Shown piece by piece: positions 1-9,600 of a DNA stretch of 64,000 nucleotides. The notes beneath the pieces are model-generated. The model saw only the letters and a list, made by a program, of their open reading frames with translations. It was not told where the DNA came from and made no database searches. The stretch lies in contig NZ_JAEUGD010000066.1 of assembly GCF_016775155.1 (NCBI RefSeq), positions 126,763 to 190,762 on the forward strand, given 5' to 3'. Both the position numbers and the translations under genes were made by a program. Source of the DNA: Fulvivirga marina (GTDB lineage Bacteria; Bacteroidota; Bacteroidia; Cytophagales; Cyclobacteriaceae). Position 1 is the first letter of the stretch; each line of letters begins with the position of its first letter.

Positions 1-676
1 CCATATTAACAAATTCTGTAATTGTATCAACTCTCTTTGACCATCGATCACACATTTTCCTGAATGCCCCTTTACCACCCCACGACTTTGAAAAAGACTC
101 GATAGTATCACGACCATCTCTATAAAGGATTACCACCTTGCACTGAGGAAAAAGGTGAAAGAAATTATCAAGGTGACCAGCATCGGGTGTTTTAAACAGT
201 ATTGTGCTTCCTGTTTTTGTAAAACGGGCAAAGTATTGAAGAATACCATTGCCCATAGCGCCCATAAGGGCACGAGCATGTTCCTGAAGCACTGACTCAC
301 CCCCATCAACCCACTTATTCCATGTACTCACTGTCTTGTACGCATACTGTTTTAAATGCTCTGAGTATGTATAAAGACACTGCTCATCAGGTAGATCAGC
401 TCCTGATGGAAATTCCAATTCCGGATGTTTGTCGAGCATATGACTAAGAAAATTAGTTCCGCTACGTTGAGTTGGAGAAACTATATAAGCCGTTTTAACC
501 TCAACGACAGGTTGGGCTACGGCAGGAGTAAAATTAGCCCAGTCCATGTTAAATGGAGTATCCGGATATAGTGGATATGGGCTATCCAAGTCTCTAAACA
601 AATAGTTGGCCCTTATATCATTATATACCTTGCTACCAAATAGTCTCTTAGCAGTTGCCGACAACGATTTGATCAT
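1..676 (-). CDS. Sulfotransferase, C-terminus cut by window edge
   Basis: This frame runs without a stop from an ATG at 676-674 off the left edge, giving about 225 visible residues. It contains the 5'-phosphosulfate-binding motif SPTQRSGTNFLS and the 3'-phosphate-binding motif VVILYRDGRDTIESFSK, the two hallmarks of PAPS-dependent sulfotransferases. Such enzymes move a sulfuryl group from PAPS to a sugar, lipid or other acceptor. No signal peptide is visible, so it is probably cytosolic. The gene follows the GH-like gene (760-2439) on the same strand with an 83-base gap. A second sulfotransferase lies at 2529-3443, and a polysaccharide co-polymerase and glycosyltransferase lie next to that, so a carbohydrate acceptor is plausible but not shown. 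The C-terminal part is missing only because the window ends. Confidence 0.88.
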   Translation of the reverse strand, partial: MIKSLSATAKRLFGSKVYNDIRANYLFRDLDSPYPLYPDTPFNMDWANFTPAVAQPVVEVKTAYIVSPTQRSGTNFLSHMLDKHPELEFPSGADLPDEQCLYTYSEHLKQYAYKTVSTWNKWVDGGESVLQEHARALMGAMGNGILQYFARFTKTGSTILFKTPDAGHLDNFFHLFPQCKVVILYRDGRDTIESFSKSWGGKGAFRKMCDRWSKRVDTITEFVNM

Positions 677-759
677 ATTATTGCGTCTTATAACTATAAT
701 TTAAACCACAAAGCTAATGCTTTGATTTACTTATTCTAATAATATTAAAATTATTAGAT

Positions 760-2439
760 TCAAGGTTCGAGAATAATCAGGCGGGGAAACTCTGTTACTT
801 TAATGTTTATGCTCTTATTTGGGTCCAAACAGTTGGGTTTAAACTCATTATCAAAATGTTCCAGAACAAACTCAGAGACGGAGCTGTAATTTCTCTTTAA
901 TGGCAGGTTTACCTTCGTAGTGCTATTATTATTGGTTCCCATCCAATACATGAATGCTACTTTATCTCCGCTATTAAGCTTCATAACACTCAAAGGACCT
1001 TTAAAATAAGCGTATTCCAATTTATATCCGGTCAGTTTATTCCCTAAAAAATTAACAACATACCAAGCCAAATCCTTGTCTCCATTTTTTCTGATAAGTC
1101 CGGATGTACTAAACTTCCTTCGAAACCCCCATGCTTCAATCGCAACAGGGTCTTTCAGGGTGAATAGGAAAGTCTTATCATAACCCGCGCCATACATGGA
1201 CATCAGTAACCGGGTAATATGCTTAGCCTGAGCAAAAGTACTGATCTCATGCGAATCCATGCTATCTATGTTGGTGGTGGGCGTACCTATAGGGCTCACA
1301 TCACCCACTACCTTATCATACCCTGTTTCAGTCAAGTATATGGGGCTGGAATACTTGGACCTAAGCACCTCAACAAAATCTTTTGACCTGGATATCATCT
1401 CCGTATTCTCTACAATATCACTGGCTTCTGCTCCTGATTGGCTACCATTTTTAAATGGATAAGCATGTGCAGTCAGAATTAGGTTTTCCTCAGGCACAAC
1501 CTTCTTTCCGTGCTTTTTTGCATCATACCGGAGTATTTTCAATTCCTCCAATACGCTAAGTACATAGTCAGATTTAATATCTATAGGACTCGGAAAAGCT
1601 ATTTGCATAGTTGGGTCAGCCATAAGTATACCATGACCTTCTCCCATTTTCCCCATATGCCCATCAATGGCCGCCGATAAAAATGCCGCCATAATCTTTG
1701 GTGTAGCTCTCTCTCTTTCACTAAACCAGTCCTTGTCCATTTCATTTCCTGGCTCAATGGCAAAAACAAGATCAAGCCCTGCTTTGATTTCATTATTAGA
1801 AGCTAATTTCAACAATTTAGGGTCAATAGTCCCTCCCTCACTTATCAACTTATTTTTACCATACCTGGCCGTAAACTGATATAAAAATGACGCGTAAGCC
1901 TTATAGTCCATAGGGTTTTCAGGATTCCCCCCCTCATCCCAGGGTATTTGCCATACGTTGATCATGCTATCTTTGGGGACATTAGTATACAGCAGATTTC
2001 TAGCTAAAACAGGAATGGACTGTAGCCCACTTGCCTTCATTGTTTGAAGAAACTCGTCAAAATTAAAGCCTCCCGCTCCCTTGGCTGGGTTAAACCCTAT
2101 CTTATCATTCGGGTATGCATCATGAGGAATACTACGATCAACCAAACAACTCTTTCCCTTCCACTCTTTAACTATTTCTTCCCCAGTGAATACATGACTA
2201 TCCATACCAAATAGGCGATGGTATCTGGCAACCTGATATTGATCTTTAATTTTAGCTATATCTTGCTCTCTTACTGAATTGATGCCTAAAAAAGTATCGA
2301 ATGCATTTTTTTGTGACGAAGTACTATTATTTATAATAATTTCCTCGTCCTTTGTAGTCTGGTGTGATTTATCAAAATTAAGCCCCAGCAATACTGTTGA
2401 CCCCGCTAGTAGTAATGTACCTATATACTTGAATTTCAT
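760..2439 (-). CDS. Secreted clan A-type glycoside hydrolase-like protein
   Basis: The 559-residue protein starts with a basic residue pair and a hydrophobic stretch (about 5-20), so it is probably exported or membrane-anchored. The body looks like a TIM-barrel glycosidase of clan GH-A. An Asn-Glu pair, N232-E233 in AIEPGNEMDKDW, fits the acid/base residue, and E371 in IYLTETGYD fits the nucleophile. A small beta domain follows at the end, as in GH39/GH5-related enzymes. The substrate is unknown. It lies between two sulfotransferases and beside glycan-assembly genes, so trimming or remodelling of a (sulfated) surface glycan is a reasonable inference. No T9SS sorting domain is visible, so it probably stays in the periplasm or on a membrane. 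The family assignment rests on the two motifs and length only. Confidence 0.72.
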   Translation of the reverse strand: MKFKYIGTLLLAGSTVLLGLNFDKSHQTTKDEEIIINNSTSSQKNAFDTFLGINSVREQDIAKIKDQYQVARYHRLFGMDSHVFTGEEIVKEWKGKSCLVDRSIPHDAYPNDKIGFNPAKGAGGFNFDEFLQTMKASGLQSIPVLARNLLYTNVPKDSMINVWQIPWDEGGNPENPMDYKAYASFLYQFTARYGKNKLISEGGTIDPKLLKLASNNEIKAGLDLVFAIEPGNEMDKDWFSERERATPKIMAAFLSAAIDGHMGKMGEGHGILMADPTMQIAFPSPIDIKSDYVLSVLEELKILRYDAKKHGKKVVPEENLILTAHAYPFKNGSQSGAEASDIVENTEMISRSKDFVEVLRSKYSSPIYLTETGYDKVVGDVSPIGTPTTNIDSMDSHEISTFAQAKHITRLLMSMYGAGYDKTFLFTLKDPVAIEAWGFRRKFSTSGLIRKNGDKDLAWYVVNFLGNKLTGYKLEYAYFKGPLSVMKLNSGDKVAFMYWMGTNNNSTTKVNLPLKRNYSSVSEFVLEHFDNEFKPNCLDPNKSINIKVTEFPRLIILEP

Positions 2440-2528
2440 TATCTTATAAAACTTGTCACTCAGTATTTGGTTTAATTATGAGTATAACAACAGTAAGAAT
2501 AACTAGTTTTGAATAAAATCAACCATTA

Positions 2529-3443
2529 GTGGAAAAACTACCTAACTTTTTAATTATTGGTGCTGGAAAGTCCGGCACAACCTCGCTTGATAATTATTTA
2601 AAACAGCACCCTGATGTCTTTATGAGCCCGGTTAAGGAACCGGATTTTTTCGCCTATGACAGAATTGATATTTCAACGCTGGATAAGGATGCATTAGCAC
2701 ATTACCACACATCTATTACAAAAATAGAAGATTATTTACCATTATTCAAAGCTGCCGAAGCAAATCAGATGATTGGTGAAACTTCCAACACCTATCTTGT
2801 CATTGAAGGAACGGCAGAGACGATTAAAGATTATATTCCTGATGTTAAATTGATTGCTATTCTAAGGCAACCCACGGAGCGACTATACTCACGATACCTT
2901 CACCTGGCACGTGAAAATGAACTTCCTTCTCCAAATTTTGAAGATGTACTCGATAAAAATTCCATCTGGTGGGTAAGAAATGACTTGGTAAAGGAAGGCT
3001 TCTATTACAAGAACCTATCCAGGTATTTTAATATATTCCCTAAGGAAAATATAAGGGTATACCTAAATGAAGACCTCAAAAAAGATTCTGACGCCTTAAT
3101 GAAAGACCTTTTTGAGTTCATCGGAGTCAAACCCCTGGAATCTATCAATGATTCTGTGAAGTACAACAAATCCGGTTTTATCAAAAACAAGTTTTATGAC
3201 CGAACACTGGGACATAACAGCGTCATTAAGCAAGCTGTAAAAAAAATTACCCCAGCACCTTTTTACAATAAAGTAAAGGACAATATCTGGTTACAAAAAA
3301 TGGTTAACAACCTTAAAAACCGGAACCTGGAACAACCCAAGCTGGACCAGGAGTTGCATAAAAAAATAACCACTGAAATATATTCTGATGACATTCGTAA
3401 GCTTCAACAACTTATTGGTCGCGATCTAAGCCACTGGCTTTAA
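2529..3443 (+). CDS. Sulfotransferase domain protein
   Basis: The 304-residue cytosolic protein opens with FLIIGAGKSGTTSL (residues 7-20), the PAPS 5'-phosphosulfate loop of the heparan-sulfate N-deacetylase/N-sulfotransferase-type family, followed by HPDVFMSPVKEPDFF. The 3'-phosphate-binding segment is IAILRQPTERLYSRYLH (about 109-125). It should transfer sulfate from PAPS to a hydroxyl or amino group, probably on a carbohydrate. The start is GTG at 2529. The P-loop begins only seven residues later, so no later start is possible. It diverges from the GH-like gene over an 89-base gap and converges on the GT4 gene 31 bases downstream. It is a different subfamily from the sulfotransferase at the left edge. 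Confidence 0.9.
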   Translation: MEKLPNFLIIGAGKSGTTSLDNYLKQHPDVFMSPVKEPDFFAYDRIDISTLDKDALAHYHTSITKIEDYLPLFKAAEANQMIGETSNTYLVIEGTAETIKDYIPDVKLIAILRQPTERLYSRYLHLARENELPSPNFEDVLDKNSIWWVRNDLVKEGFYYKNLSRYFNIFPKENIRVYLNEDLKKDSDALMKDLFEFIGVKPLESINDSVKYNKSGFIKNKFYDRTLGHNSVIKQAVKKITPAPFYNKVKDNIWLQKMVNNLKNRNLEQPKLDQELHKKITTEIYSDDIRKLQQLIGRDLSHWL

Positions 3444-3474
3444 CAGAATACTGCATAGAAGAATGTAAAAAAAA

Positions 3475-4692
3475 TTATGATGAAGCTGTTACACTCTTCT
3501 CATCCATCACTCGCTCCATTACTTCATAAATATTTTCAACATTATTCTCCCAGGTGTGGGATTTAGCAAAAGCAATCCTATTCTGAGCAACCTGTTCGTT
3601 GTCCTCTGCTATGGCTTTGGCCACAAGCTCAGCGAAGTTATCTACACTCCTACTTAGATAAACATACTTTTCAAAGTAAGTCATGGCTTCTGTAAACGTA
3701 GCTACAACAGGTTTACCCATAGCAAGGTACTCATCAACCTTACGCGGATAATTACCAATAGTAAGATCATTAACCGCCTGGGGGTTTATGGCTACATCAA
3801 ATGCACCAATATATTCGGGTAGCTCATGAGACTGTTTATTTCCTAGAAAATAAACATTATCCATATCATGAAGCTTTGACTGCTTAAAATCATCATCTTC
3901 TGGACCTACAAGTACCAGACTACCTTCTTTCATGGAACTTGCCAAATGTTCCATCAGTGGAATATCCAACCTCATACTGGTCAGAAAGCCCAGATACCCT
4001 ACAACCGGCCCCGGTATGTTCTTGATATCTTCCGGTTTACCCGATATTTTATCTCTGTCAAACAGTGAAAGGTCACACCCTTGCCCAACCATATATGAAC
4101 GGTCATTGTATTTCTTAAGATAGTTGGCAAGGTAGTCCGAATTCCCTACTACAGCATCATACTTAGTCGCCAGCACGGGCTCCATTTCCAGGCCATGCTT
4201 GGCAAAATAGTCCTGAGAAACCAAATTATCACGGATATAATAGATGGAAAGGTCAGGCAATAACATTTCAACAGAGTAAAACCCAAGAAACATCAGACTA
4301 TCGTTAAACAGGATAATATCCTTAAAAGACAGCTTATCCAGGATCTGCTTTATTTCTTCATAAAAGATTCTGTTATTGCGTTTATTCAAAAGTGTATAGA
4401 ACGGCGACTTTGGCACCCAGTTAATGCTCTCTATCATTTTAGAAGGGTATAGTGTCCATAGGCTATCAGACACCTGAACCAACCCTTCCTGTTTGCCTTT
4501 TATTACTTCCTGTCTTTTTTTTACTTGGTCAGTATGCTTATCCCGAATACTGCTTATCCTGTTAAGTGGTTCATTGACATACAGTACCCTATTGTTTTTA
4601 GCAAACTCTTCTGCAAGGTTCTTACAATTACTGCCTATCGATATATCCCATGGTTGAATGCCTATTACGACAATATCTCTACCTTTGATCAT
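3475..4692 (-). CDS. GT4-type glycosyltransferase
   Basis: This 405-residue protein has GT-B architecture. The N-terminal Rossmann half begins IVVIGIQPWDISIGSN. The C-terminal half starts near VVGYLGFLTSMRLD and carries the nucleotide-sugar region YPRKVDEYLAMGKPVVAT, typical of GT4 enzymes. It transfers a sugar from an activated donor; donor and acceptor cannot be read from the sequence. It is the last gene of an apparent operon with the Wzc-like co-polymerase, whose stop lies 16 bases upstream, so it probably acts in assembly of the same exported polysaccharide. There is no signal peptide or clear membrane segment, so it should work on the cytoplasmic side of the inner membrane. Confidence 0.88.
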   Translation of the reverse strand: MIKGRDIVVIGIQPWDISIGSNCKNLAEEFAKNNRVLYVNEPLNRISSIRDKHTDQVKKRQEVIKGKQEGLVQVSDSLWTLYPSKMIESINWVPKSPFYTLLNKRNNRIFYEEIKQILDKLSFKDIILFNDSLMFLGFYSVEMLLPDLSIYYIRDNLVSQDYFAKHGLEMEPVLATKYDAVVGNSDYLANYLKKYNDRSYMVGQGCDLSLFDRDKISGKPEDIKNIPGPVVGYLGFLTSMRLDIPLMEHLASSMKEGSLVLVGPEDDDFKQSKLHDMDNVYFLGNKQSHELPEYIGAFDVAINPQAVNDLTIGNYPRKVDEYLAMGKPVVATFTEAMTYFEKYVYLSRSVDNFAELVAKAIAEDNEQVAQNRIAFAKSHTWENNVENIYEVMERVMDEKSVTASS

Positions 4693-4708
4693 TCGGTGGA
4701 TAGTGTTT

Positions 4709-6943
4709 TTAGATTTTAAGATTTTCGTTCTCCACTTTGTTGAGCACTGCTCCCATTAAGCGCCCGTTCAACGATTTCAGGTAGCTTATGGATTCCTTAT
4801 CCTGTTGCTTTATGGTTGACTCAGCAGAAAACACAGGCAATACGATATCAACATATTCAACCAATTCTTTTGTGTCAGGGAAATCATTAAGTGCAGCACC
4901 TTCCATTAAAATATAATCGTAATTCTGCTGGAAGGTCTTAATCATCTTCTTAAAGTCCCTTCCCGCCAAAATCTCCATCGGTGAGTTGGTCGACGGGTTA
5001 CTACCAATAATATCTATATTCCTATGACCTGTAGGATGAATGATCTTCCTGGTAAAATCCTGATCTTCCTGCTCTTCATCATCTACCGGGATTTCTTCAT
5101 GATTAGGAGCATTGATCAAATAGTTCTTTCTGCGCTTCTCTCCTTCCTCCAACATTTTGTGAAAGTTAGGTTTTACAAGCAACTGCTTTGTGAGCCCATT
5201 ATTTTTAAAGTTAGTATCAATGATGAGTATTTTCTTCTTAATGAGACTCAGTGAGTATGCCAGGCAAAGAATAAAAAATGTTTTCCCCTCACCAATTTTG
5301 GTACTAGTCACCAATACGGAATGTGCTCCGGAACCTTCTAGTTCAAACCTGATCTTTCTAAGCAACTGCTTAAAAACCACCAGGTCAGGGTGATGATTAT
5401 TTTCGCTGAAGATATCTGTCAACTTCAGATTCTTGGTTGTAATTCTATTTACAGTACCTGCTAACTGCAGTTTAGTAACCTTCCTGAAATTGTCACTCGT
5501 CTTAATTCTAAAATCTACAAACTCCATGAGTACAATGAAAACCACGCACAAAGCAAACCCACTAAACCCCGCCAAAGCGGTGATGATCAAAGTATGTGAG
5601 GATTCTGGCTCAAGTGCCGGCTGTCCTTCTTTAACAATTCGTATAGAGCTTCCTAAAACCAAAGAGCGGTTTTTATATTCGTTATACTTATCCAGTGCCT
5701 GATTATATTCTTTTGTGGCTAATTCCACTTCCTTAGTAAGCCCCTCAAGGGTAGACTCTTTGGTATTGTGTGAAGATATTTGCGACCTAAGCCTTGCTAA
5801 AGTATTATTTATACTTGCCAGGTTAGATTCAGAGATGTTAAGCTGCAGCTCGTAACTATCCAATTCTTCCTGAAGGGCAGCTTCATCCAGCAATGTTGCT
5901 TCGGTGCCTAGTTTAGTCATTTCGGTCTGCATCTCATCTCTCAGTTGGGCAATTGTATTCTCAAGCTCCACATCTTGCGAACCACCATCTATATATAGTT
6001 GATTGAGCTTATTAATTCTATCCCTGAGCTGAAGTACCTTGGCATTATTACGGCCATTTTTACTACTTGCTTTGTTTAACTTATTTTTAGTCTGCGCAAT
6101 AGAAAGCCTCAATGCATTGACATTGCCTTCCTCTTCCCGTTTCTTAACCTCATACTCCATAATCTGACTAATCTTCAGATCACTCTCCAATTGTTGATTA
6201 AGCACCTGGTTATTACTTTTGAAGTCATTGAGTCTGGCTGTATGTTCATCAAGGATTGTCTTCTTCTCTTCAACCAACTTAGCCAGAAGGGAAACAGATT
6301 CATCAGATAATGAAGATTTTAAGTTCCTGTTATACCTTATAAACTCACGACTCAGGGTATTTACCACATAGGCGGATAGCAACGGGTTTTCTGAGGTAAA
6401 CTCAATAGAAATGAAATCAGAATTTTTTACACGATGTATTTTCAAGCCTCCTTCCTTCAACCAAAAGGAATTGTATTTATATAATTTCAACTGCTCAAGC
6501 AACTTCACCTCTACAGAATCGAAGGCAGATAACAATTCTATAGACTTCAATTTCTCCTTGTAGATCTTTATCCACTCCTGTATTTGCTCTTCCGTAGGTC
6601 TTTTAATATCCTCATTTTCAGAATAGTCTACCGTCCTAAAAGGTAAATCAGAGTTAAGGTCATGAATAATCAGATTATAAGAAACCAAAGTAACTACCAA
6701 TTCTGAGTTAATTTGCTCAATCAGGTTATTAAAGTCCTGAGCTGTCTTACCCATATTAAACTTTTCGTCTGTTAACTTCACAGATTCATCTGTGGTGAAA
6801 CCGGTAGCCAGCTGGGAACTTGACCTGTAGCTCTTAGGCAGGCTTGACATGACTACGAAGGCTACAGTTGCTCCTATTATCGGAATGATAATCAGAAGCC
6901 ATAAGCGCTTCTTTATTAAATTTATTAGATAATAAATGTTCAT
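4709..6943 (-). CDS. Wzc/GumC-like polysaccharide co-polymerase with degenerate kinase domain
   Basis: The 744-residue inner-membrane protein has the order of a Wzz/Wzc chain-length protein: TM1 (about 13-32), a periplasmic Wzz region, a long coiled coil (about 210-430), TM2 (about 452-474) and a cytoplasmic P-loop domain. Walker A is STKIGEGKTFF (K554, T555) and the second Asp site is ILIIDTNF (D576). The Walker B region reads YDYILMEGAAL instead of the usual IDTPP-like form. The C-terminus (LNKVENENLKI) has no tyrosine cluster, the normal autophosphorylation target of bacterial tyrosine kinases. It probably controls polymer length or export but may not be an active kinase. It sits 15 bases after the PD40 gene and 16 before the GT4 gene. 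No Wza-type exporter is present in the window. Confidence 0.88.
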   Translation of the reverse strand: MNIYYLINLIKKRLWLLIIIPIIGATVAFVVMSSLPKSYRSSSQLATGFTTDESVKLTDEKFNMGKTAQDFNNLIEQINSELVVTLVSYNLIIHDLNSDLPFRTVDYSENEDIKRPTEEQIQEWIKIYKEKLKSIELLSAFDSVEVKLLEQLKLYKYNSFWLKEGGLKIHRVKNSDFISIEFTSENPLLSAYVVNTLSREFIRYNRNLKSSLSDESVSLLAKLVEEKKTILDEHTARLNDFKSNNQVLNQQLESDLKISQIMEYEVKKREEEGNVNALRLSIAQTKNKLNKASSKNGRNNAKVLQLRDRINKLNQLYIDGGSQDVELENTIAQLRDEMQTEMTKLGTEATLLDEAALQEELDSYELQLNISESNLASINNTLARLRSQISSHNTKESTLEGLTKEVELATKEYNQALDKYNEYKNRSLVLGSSIRIVKEGQPALEPESSHTLIITALAGFSGFALCVVFIVLMEFVDFRIKTSDNFRKVTKLQLAGTVNRITTKNLKLTDIFSENNHHPDLVVFKQLLRKIRFELEGSGAHSVLVTSTKIGEGKTFFILCLAYSLSLIKKKILIIDTNFKNNGLTKQLLVKPNFHKMLEEGEKRRKNYLINAPNHEEIPVDDEEQEDQDFTRKIIHPTGHRNIDIIGSNPSTNSPMEILAGRDFKKMIKTFQQNYDYILMEGAALNDFPDTKELVEYVDIVLPVFSAESTIKQQDKESISYLKSLNGRLMGAVLNKVENENLKI

Positions 6944-6958
6944 TTCTTTACCCGCAAT

Positions 6959-8248
6959 TTAGTTTGGTGGATTAGATATAATAATTAAAACACCTTGCTG
7001 CTTTCTTTTTTCAGCGCTTCCTGCTTCGGCACCATACATCTTCCCAGAACTAGTAACATTTATCTTGTCCTCATTAATTCCAGAAAGCTTCAAATAATTT
7101 ACAATTTTATCCAATCTTTTGTTGTTAACCTCGGCATTTTCATTTTCATCTACAAAACTGAGCAAATTTATTCTAGAGTAACGCTGATAATTCAAATCTT
7201 TTACTACATTAGACAATTTTGTTTTCTGGTTTTCGGGTATCTCAATAGACTGGCTGTCAAAGGCAATAAAATGCTCCCTTATGGATTCTCCATTTCTTAG
7301 ATCTGCCAGTATTTTTCTGGCTTCCTCTATCAGGCTTTCTTTTAATGCAGCCTGAGAGTTTTTTTCAACCCCTACAATACGACTTTGATAAATATCAGAC
7401 AAGCCTCCTTCTCTATTACTAGAAAACATAACAGTAGAATCAGCCCCAATAGTAAGGTAAGCATCAAAAGCAGAACTGTTTATACCCGGTCCAAGGTTTC
7501 TAGGTTTACTCCATACAGTCCAGCTGTCATACAACCGCTCCGATACAAAAAGGTCTGCATCACCAAAACCTCCATGCCCATTACTGGCGAAATACAGTCT
7601 CTTTTTATCATCTGACAAATAAGGGGATATTTCATACCCTGAGGTATTAATAGTGGTACCTAAATTGATAGGTTTGGTCCATTGACCACTGTTATTTTTT
7701 AAACTCACATAAAGGTCTTCATTCTCTTGAGATTTATCTCCCTTCATAGAAATAAGTAAAACATCATATTCAGGTCCCATATAAAAACCTACAAAATCAT
7801 TACGGGGAACCCCCTGTATATCTATAACTTCCGGCATTGTCCATTTTCCGTTGTAGTTCGTTGTAAAGGCAATACCTCGACGGTTATTGTAAGTATTGAG
7901 AAGGTAAAGCACTTGATTATCATGCTTCACTCCAATTACAGCATTATTATCTTTGTTATTCAATAAACCTATATTGTTGGTCGCCTTACTCCACTCATAC
8001 CCATTAAACTTCTCGGACATCCAAATATCCATGCCAGCATATTTTCCTCCAGTATTACCCTCATGCAATGCCCTTACAAAATACAACCTCAAACCATCCT
8101 GAGACAGCATCGGATTGACCTCCTCAGAAGCTGAATTAATTGAACTATCCAGCTTTACCGGATCTGCAAATTCAAAATCCTGGGCGTAGCTGGCAAAAGT
8201 TATTCCGGCAAATAAAAAAATGGTGAATATTAAACTCTGATTATGCAT
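6959..8248 (-). CDS. PD40 beta-propeller protein with divergent OmpA-like tail
   Basis: The 429-residue protein has a signal peptide (about 1-22, ending ASYAQ). Several PD40/WD40-like blades follow, recognisable by repeats such as NPMLSQDGLRLYFV, ISPYLSDDKKRLYFASNG and FDAYLTIGADSTVMFSSN. After a short linker (about 300-325) the last 100 residues (HFIAFDSQSIEIPENQ, LLSFVDENENAEVNNKRLDKI) follow the OmpA/MotB outline but have lost the usual NxxLSxxRA signature. PD40-OmpA proteins of Bacteroidota are periplasmic or outer-membrane-associated and often accompany PorP/SprF and T9SS genes. It is co-oriented with porP/sprF (29-base gap) and the co-polymerase (15-base gap). It is distantly similar to the protein at 23737-25335, which keeps a canonical OmpA domain. 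Confidence 0.82.
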   Translation of the reverse strand: MHNQSLIFTIFLFAGITFASYAQDFEFADPVKLDSSINSASEEVNPMLSQDGLRLYFVRALHEGNTGGKYAGMDIWMSEKFNGYEWSKATNNIGLLNNKDNNAVIGVKHDNQVLYLLNTYNNRRGIAFTTNYNGKWTMPEVIDIQGVPRNDFVGFYMGPEYDVLLISMKGDKSQENEDLYVSLKNNSGQWTKPINLGTTINTSGYEISPYLSDDKKRLYFASNGHGGFGDADLFVSERLYDSWTVWSKPRNLGPGINSSAFDAYLTIGADSTVMFSSNREGGLSDIYQSRIVGVEKNSQAALKESLIEEARKILADLRNGESIREHFIAFDSQSIEIPENQKTKLSNVVKDLNYQRYSRINLLSFVDENENAEVNNKRLDKIVNYLKLSGINEDKINVTSSGKMYGAEAGSAEKRKQQGVLIIISNPPN

Positions 8249-8277
8249 CTAACCTTTGATTAATTCCATATCTCCGA

Positions 8278-9297
8278 CTACCATAGCCTTGCAGGAGTAG
8301 AATACTTGTTAAAAATGGCTATCCCCAATGTAAACTCATGATTACCAGTGGTAAATTCCTTTAATTCATTAAAGTAATAATCATAAGAATAGTTAATACT
8401 ATATCTATTTTCAAAGGTCAAACCAAATAGTAATGAAGCTTTAACATCGTTCTCATATGCCAACCCCAGATATATCATTTTACTATATCGAATACGTGCA
8501 TTTGCTTCCCAGGTAACACCGTGGAGGTCACTATAACTCAAGCGCCCACCCGGATAAAAATTAATAATTGGGCCTAAATCAATTTGAATCCCAACCAGAG
8601 CATGGTAAGAAACATCTCTATCGAGCTGCAAAAGTTCTCCCCCACTCATATTTTCTGATACCAGATTAGCAGAAGAGAAGCCCATGTAAAATTTATCACT
8701 ATAGAGAGCGATTCCAAAGTCCCCAACAAACTGCTGCAGCCTCCCCCCATTGGAGCCCTTAAGTCTATCAATAAATGGATCACTCTCCTCTCTAAATGTG
8801 TAACCATCCAGATTAACATCATAGTTAATGTATCTCACCCCCGTACCCATGGATAAACTTAAACTACGAGATAAAGGTAGGTGATATGCATAATTGACGT
8901 TGGCGGACATAGATTTGAAAGGCCCCACAGTTTGTGAAGTAACCATGCCTCCTATCCCGTGCATTCGTTTTAATGAGCCTGAATTGGCCACCTTATCATA
9001 CGCCTCGGGACTACTAATTCTCAAAGAGTTGTTTTTAAACACAGTAGGTGACGTTCTTCCCAATGAAGCATACCCACTCAGGTAGATTGAATTATTTTTA
9101 TCCTCAAACCCATTCCAACGTTGCCTGAAGGCACTCTTAACATCAAGGTATGGCTCCATACCAGTAAAACCAGGATTTACCGAAGGCAGGTTTAAATAAT
9201 ATTGCGTAAAAGTCTGTTGCTGACCATATCCATTAAAACCAAGGATAACCAGGCCCAAAGAAAGTAGCCAAACTATATTTTTCCTTTTACCTATCAT
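8278..9297 (-). CDS. PorP/SprF family type IX secretion outer-membrane protein
   Basis: The 339-residue protein has a signal peptide (ending near GFNGYGQ) and then QQTFTQYYLNLPSVNPGFTGMEPYLDVKSAFRQRW, the family hallmark: output in the membrane, then NPGFTG, then RxxW. The rest alternates beta strands of an outer-membrane barrel and ends near HEFTLGIAIF. PorP/SprF proteins are T9SS components, or partners needed for surface display of particular type B cargo such as SprB. A type B cargo gene lies immediately upstream on the same strand (9601-13809), so the two are a likely pair. This is the first gene of a four-gene run through the PD40 protein, Wzc-like protein and GT4. Numbered core T9SS genes (porK-N, sov) are not in the window. 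Confidence 0.92.
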   Translation of the reverse strand: MIGKRKNIVWLLSLGLVILGFNGYGQQQTFTQYYLNLPSVNPGFTGMEPYLDVKSAFRQRWNGFEDKNNSIYLSGYASLGRTSPTVFKNNSLRISSPEAYDKVANSGSLKRMHGIGGMVTSQTVGPFKSMSANVNYAYHLPLSRSLSLSMGTGVRYINYDVNLDGYTFREESDPFIDRLKGSNGGRLQQFVGDFGIALYSDKFYMGFSSANLVSENMSGGELLQLDRDVSYHALVGIQIDLGPIINFYPGGRLSYSDLHGVTWEANARIRYSKMIYLGLAYENDVKASLLFGLTFENRYSINYSYDYYFNELKEFTTGNHEFTLGIAIFNKYSTPARLW

Positions 9298-9600
9298 CTT
9301 AATAATGTCACCATTCCACTGTCATTAAATATCGTAATTGAGATTACAGAATAAAGCAGCAAATTTACAATTTTCTAATGATCATTTACATTATCCATAT
9401 TTGATATAAAAACATTTACAATATTAAGTTCAGGAAAACAAATATTCCATGAAGCAAGCTTAATCCAAGCCGTCAGCTTCCACAAAAGCGCAAATAAACT
9501 TAGGTTAAGTGACAGTCGGAAAGGTCTTCAATATCCAACTCTTATTGTCAAACAATCAAAATTATTAAAAGTTATAATGATAAAAATCTATTGTTTTAAC
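9298..9600. other. Intergenic region between adhesin and porP/sprF operon
   Basis: There is no convincing reading frame in these 303 bases. On the minus strand a TAAATTTG element at 9367-9360 matches the Bacteroidota -7 consensus TAnnTTTG about 63 bases before the porP/sprF start, but no good TTG -33 element sits at the right distance. The stretch may hold the operon promoter. I see no strong terminator for the adhesin gene. Confidence 0.4.
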
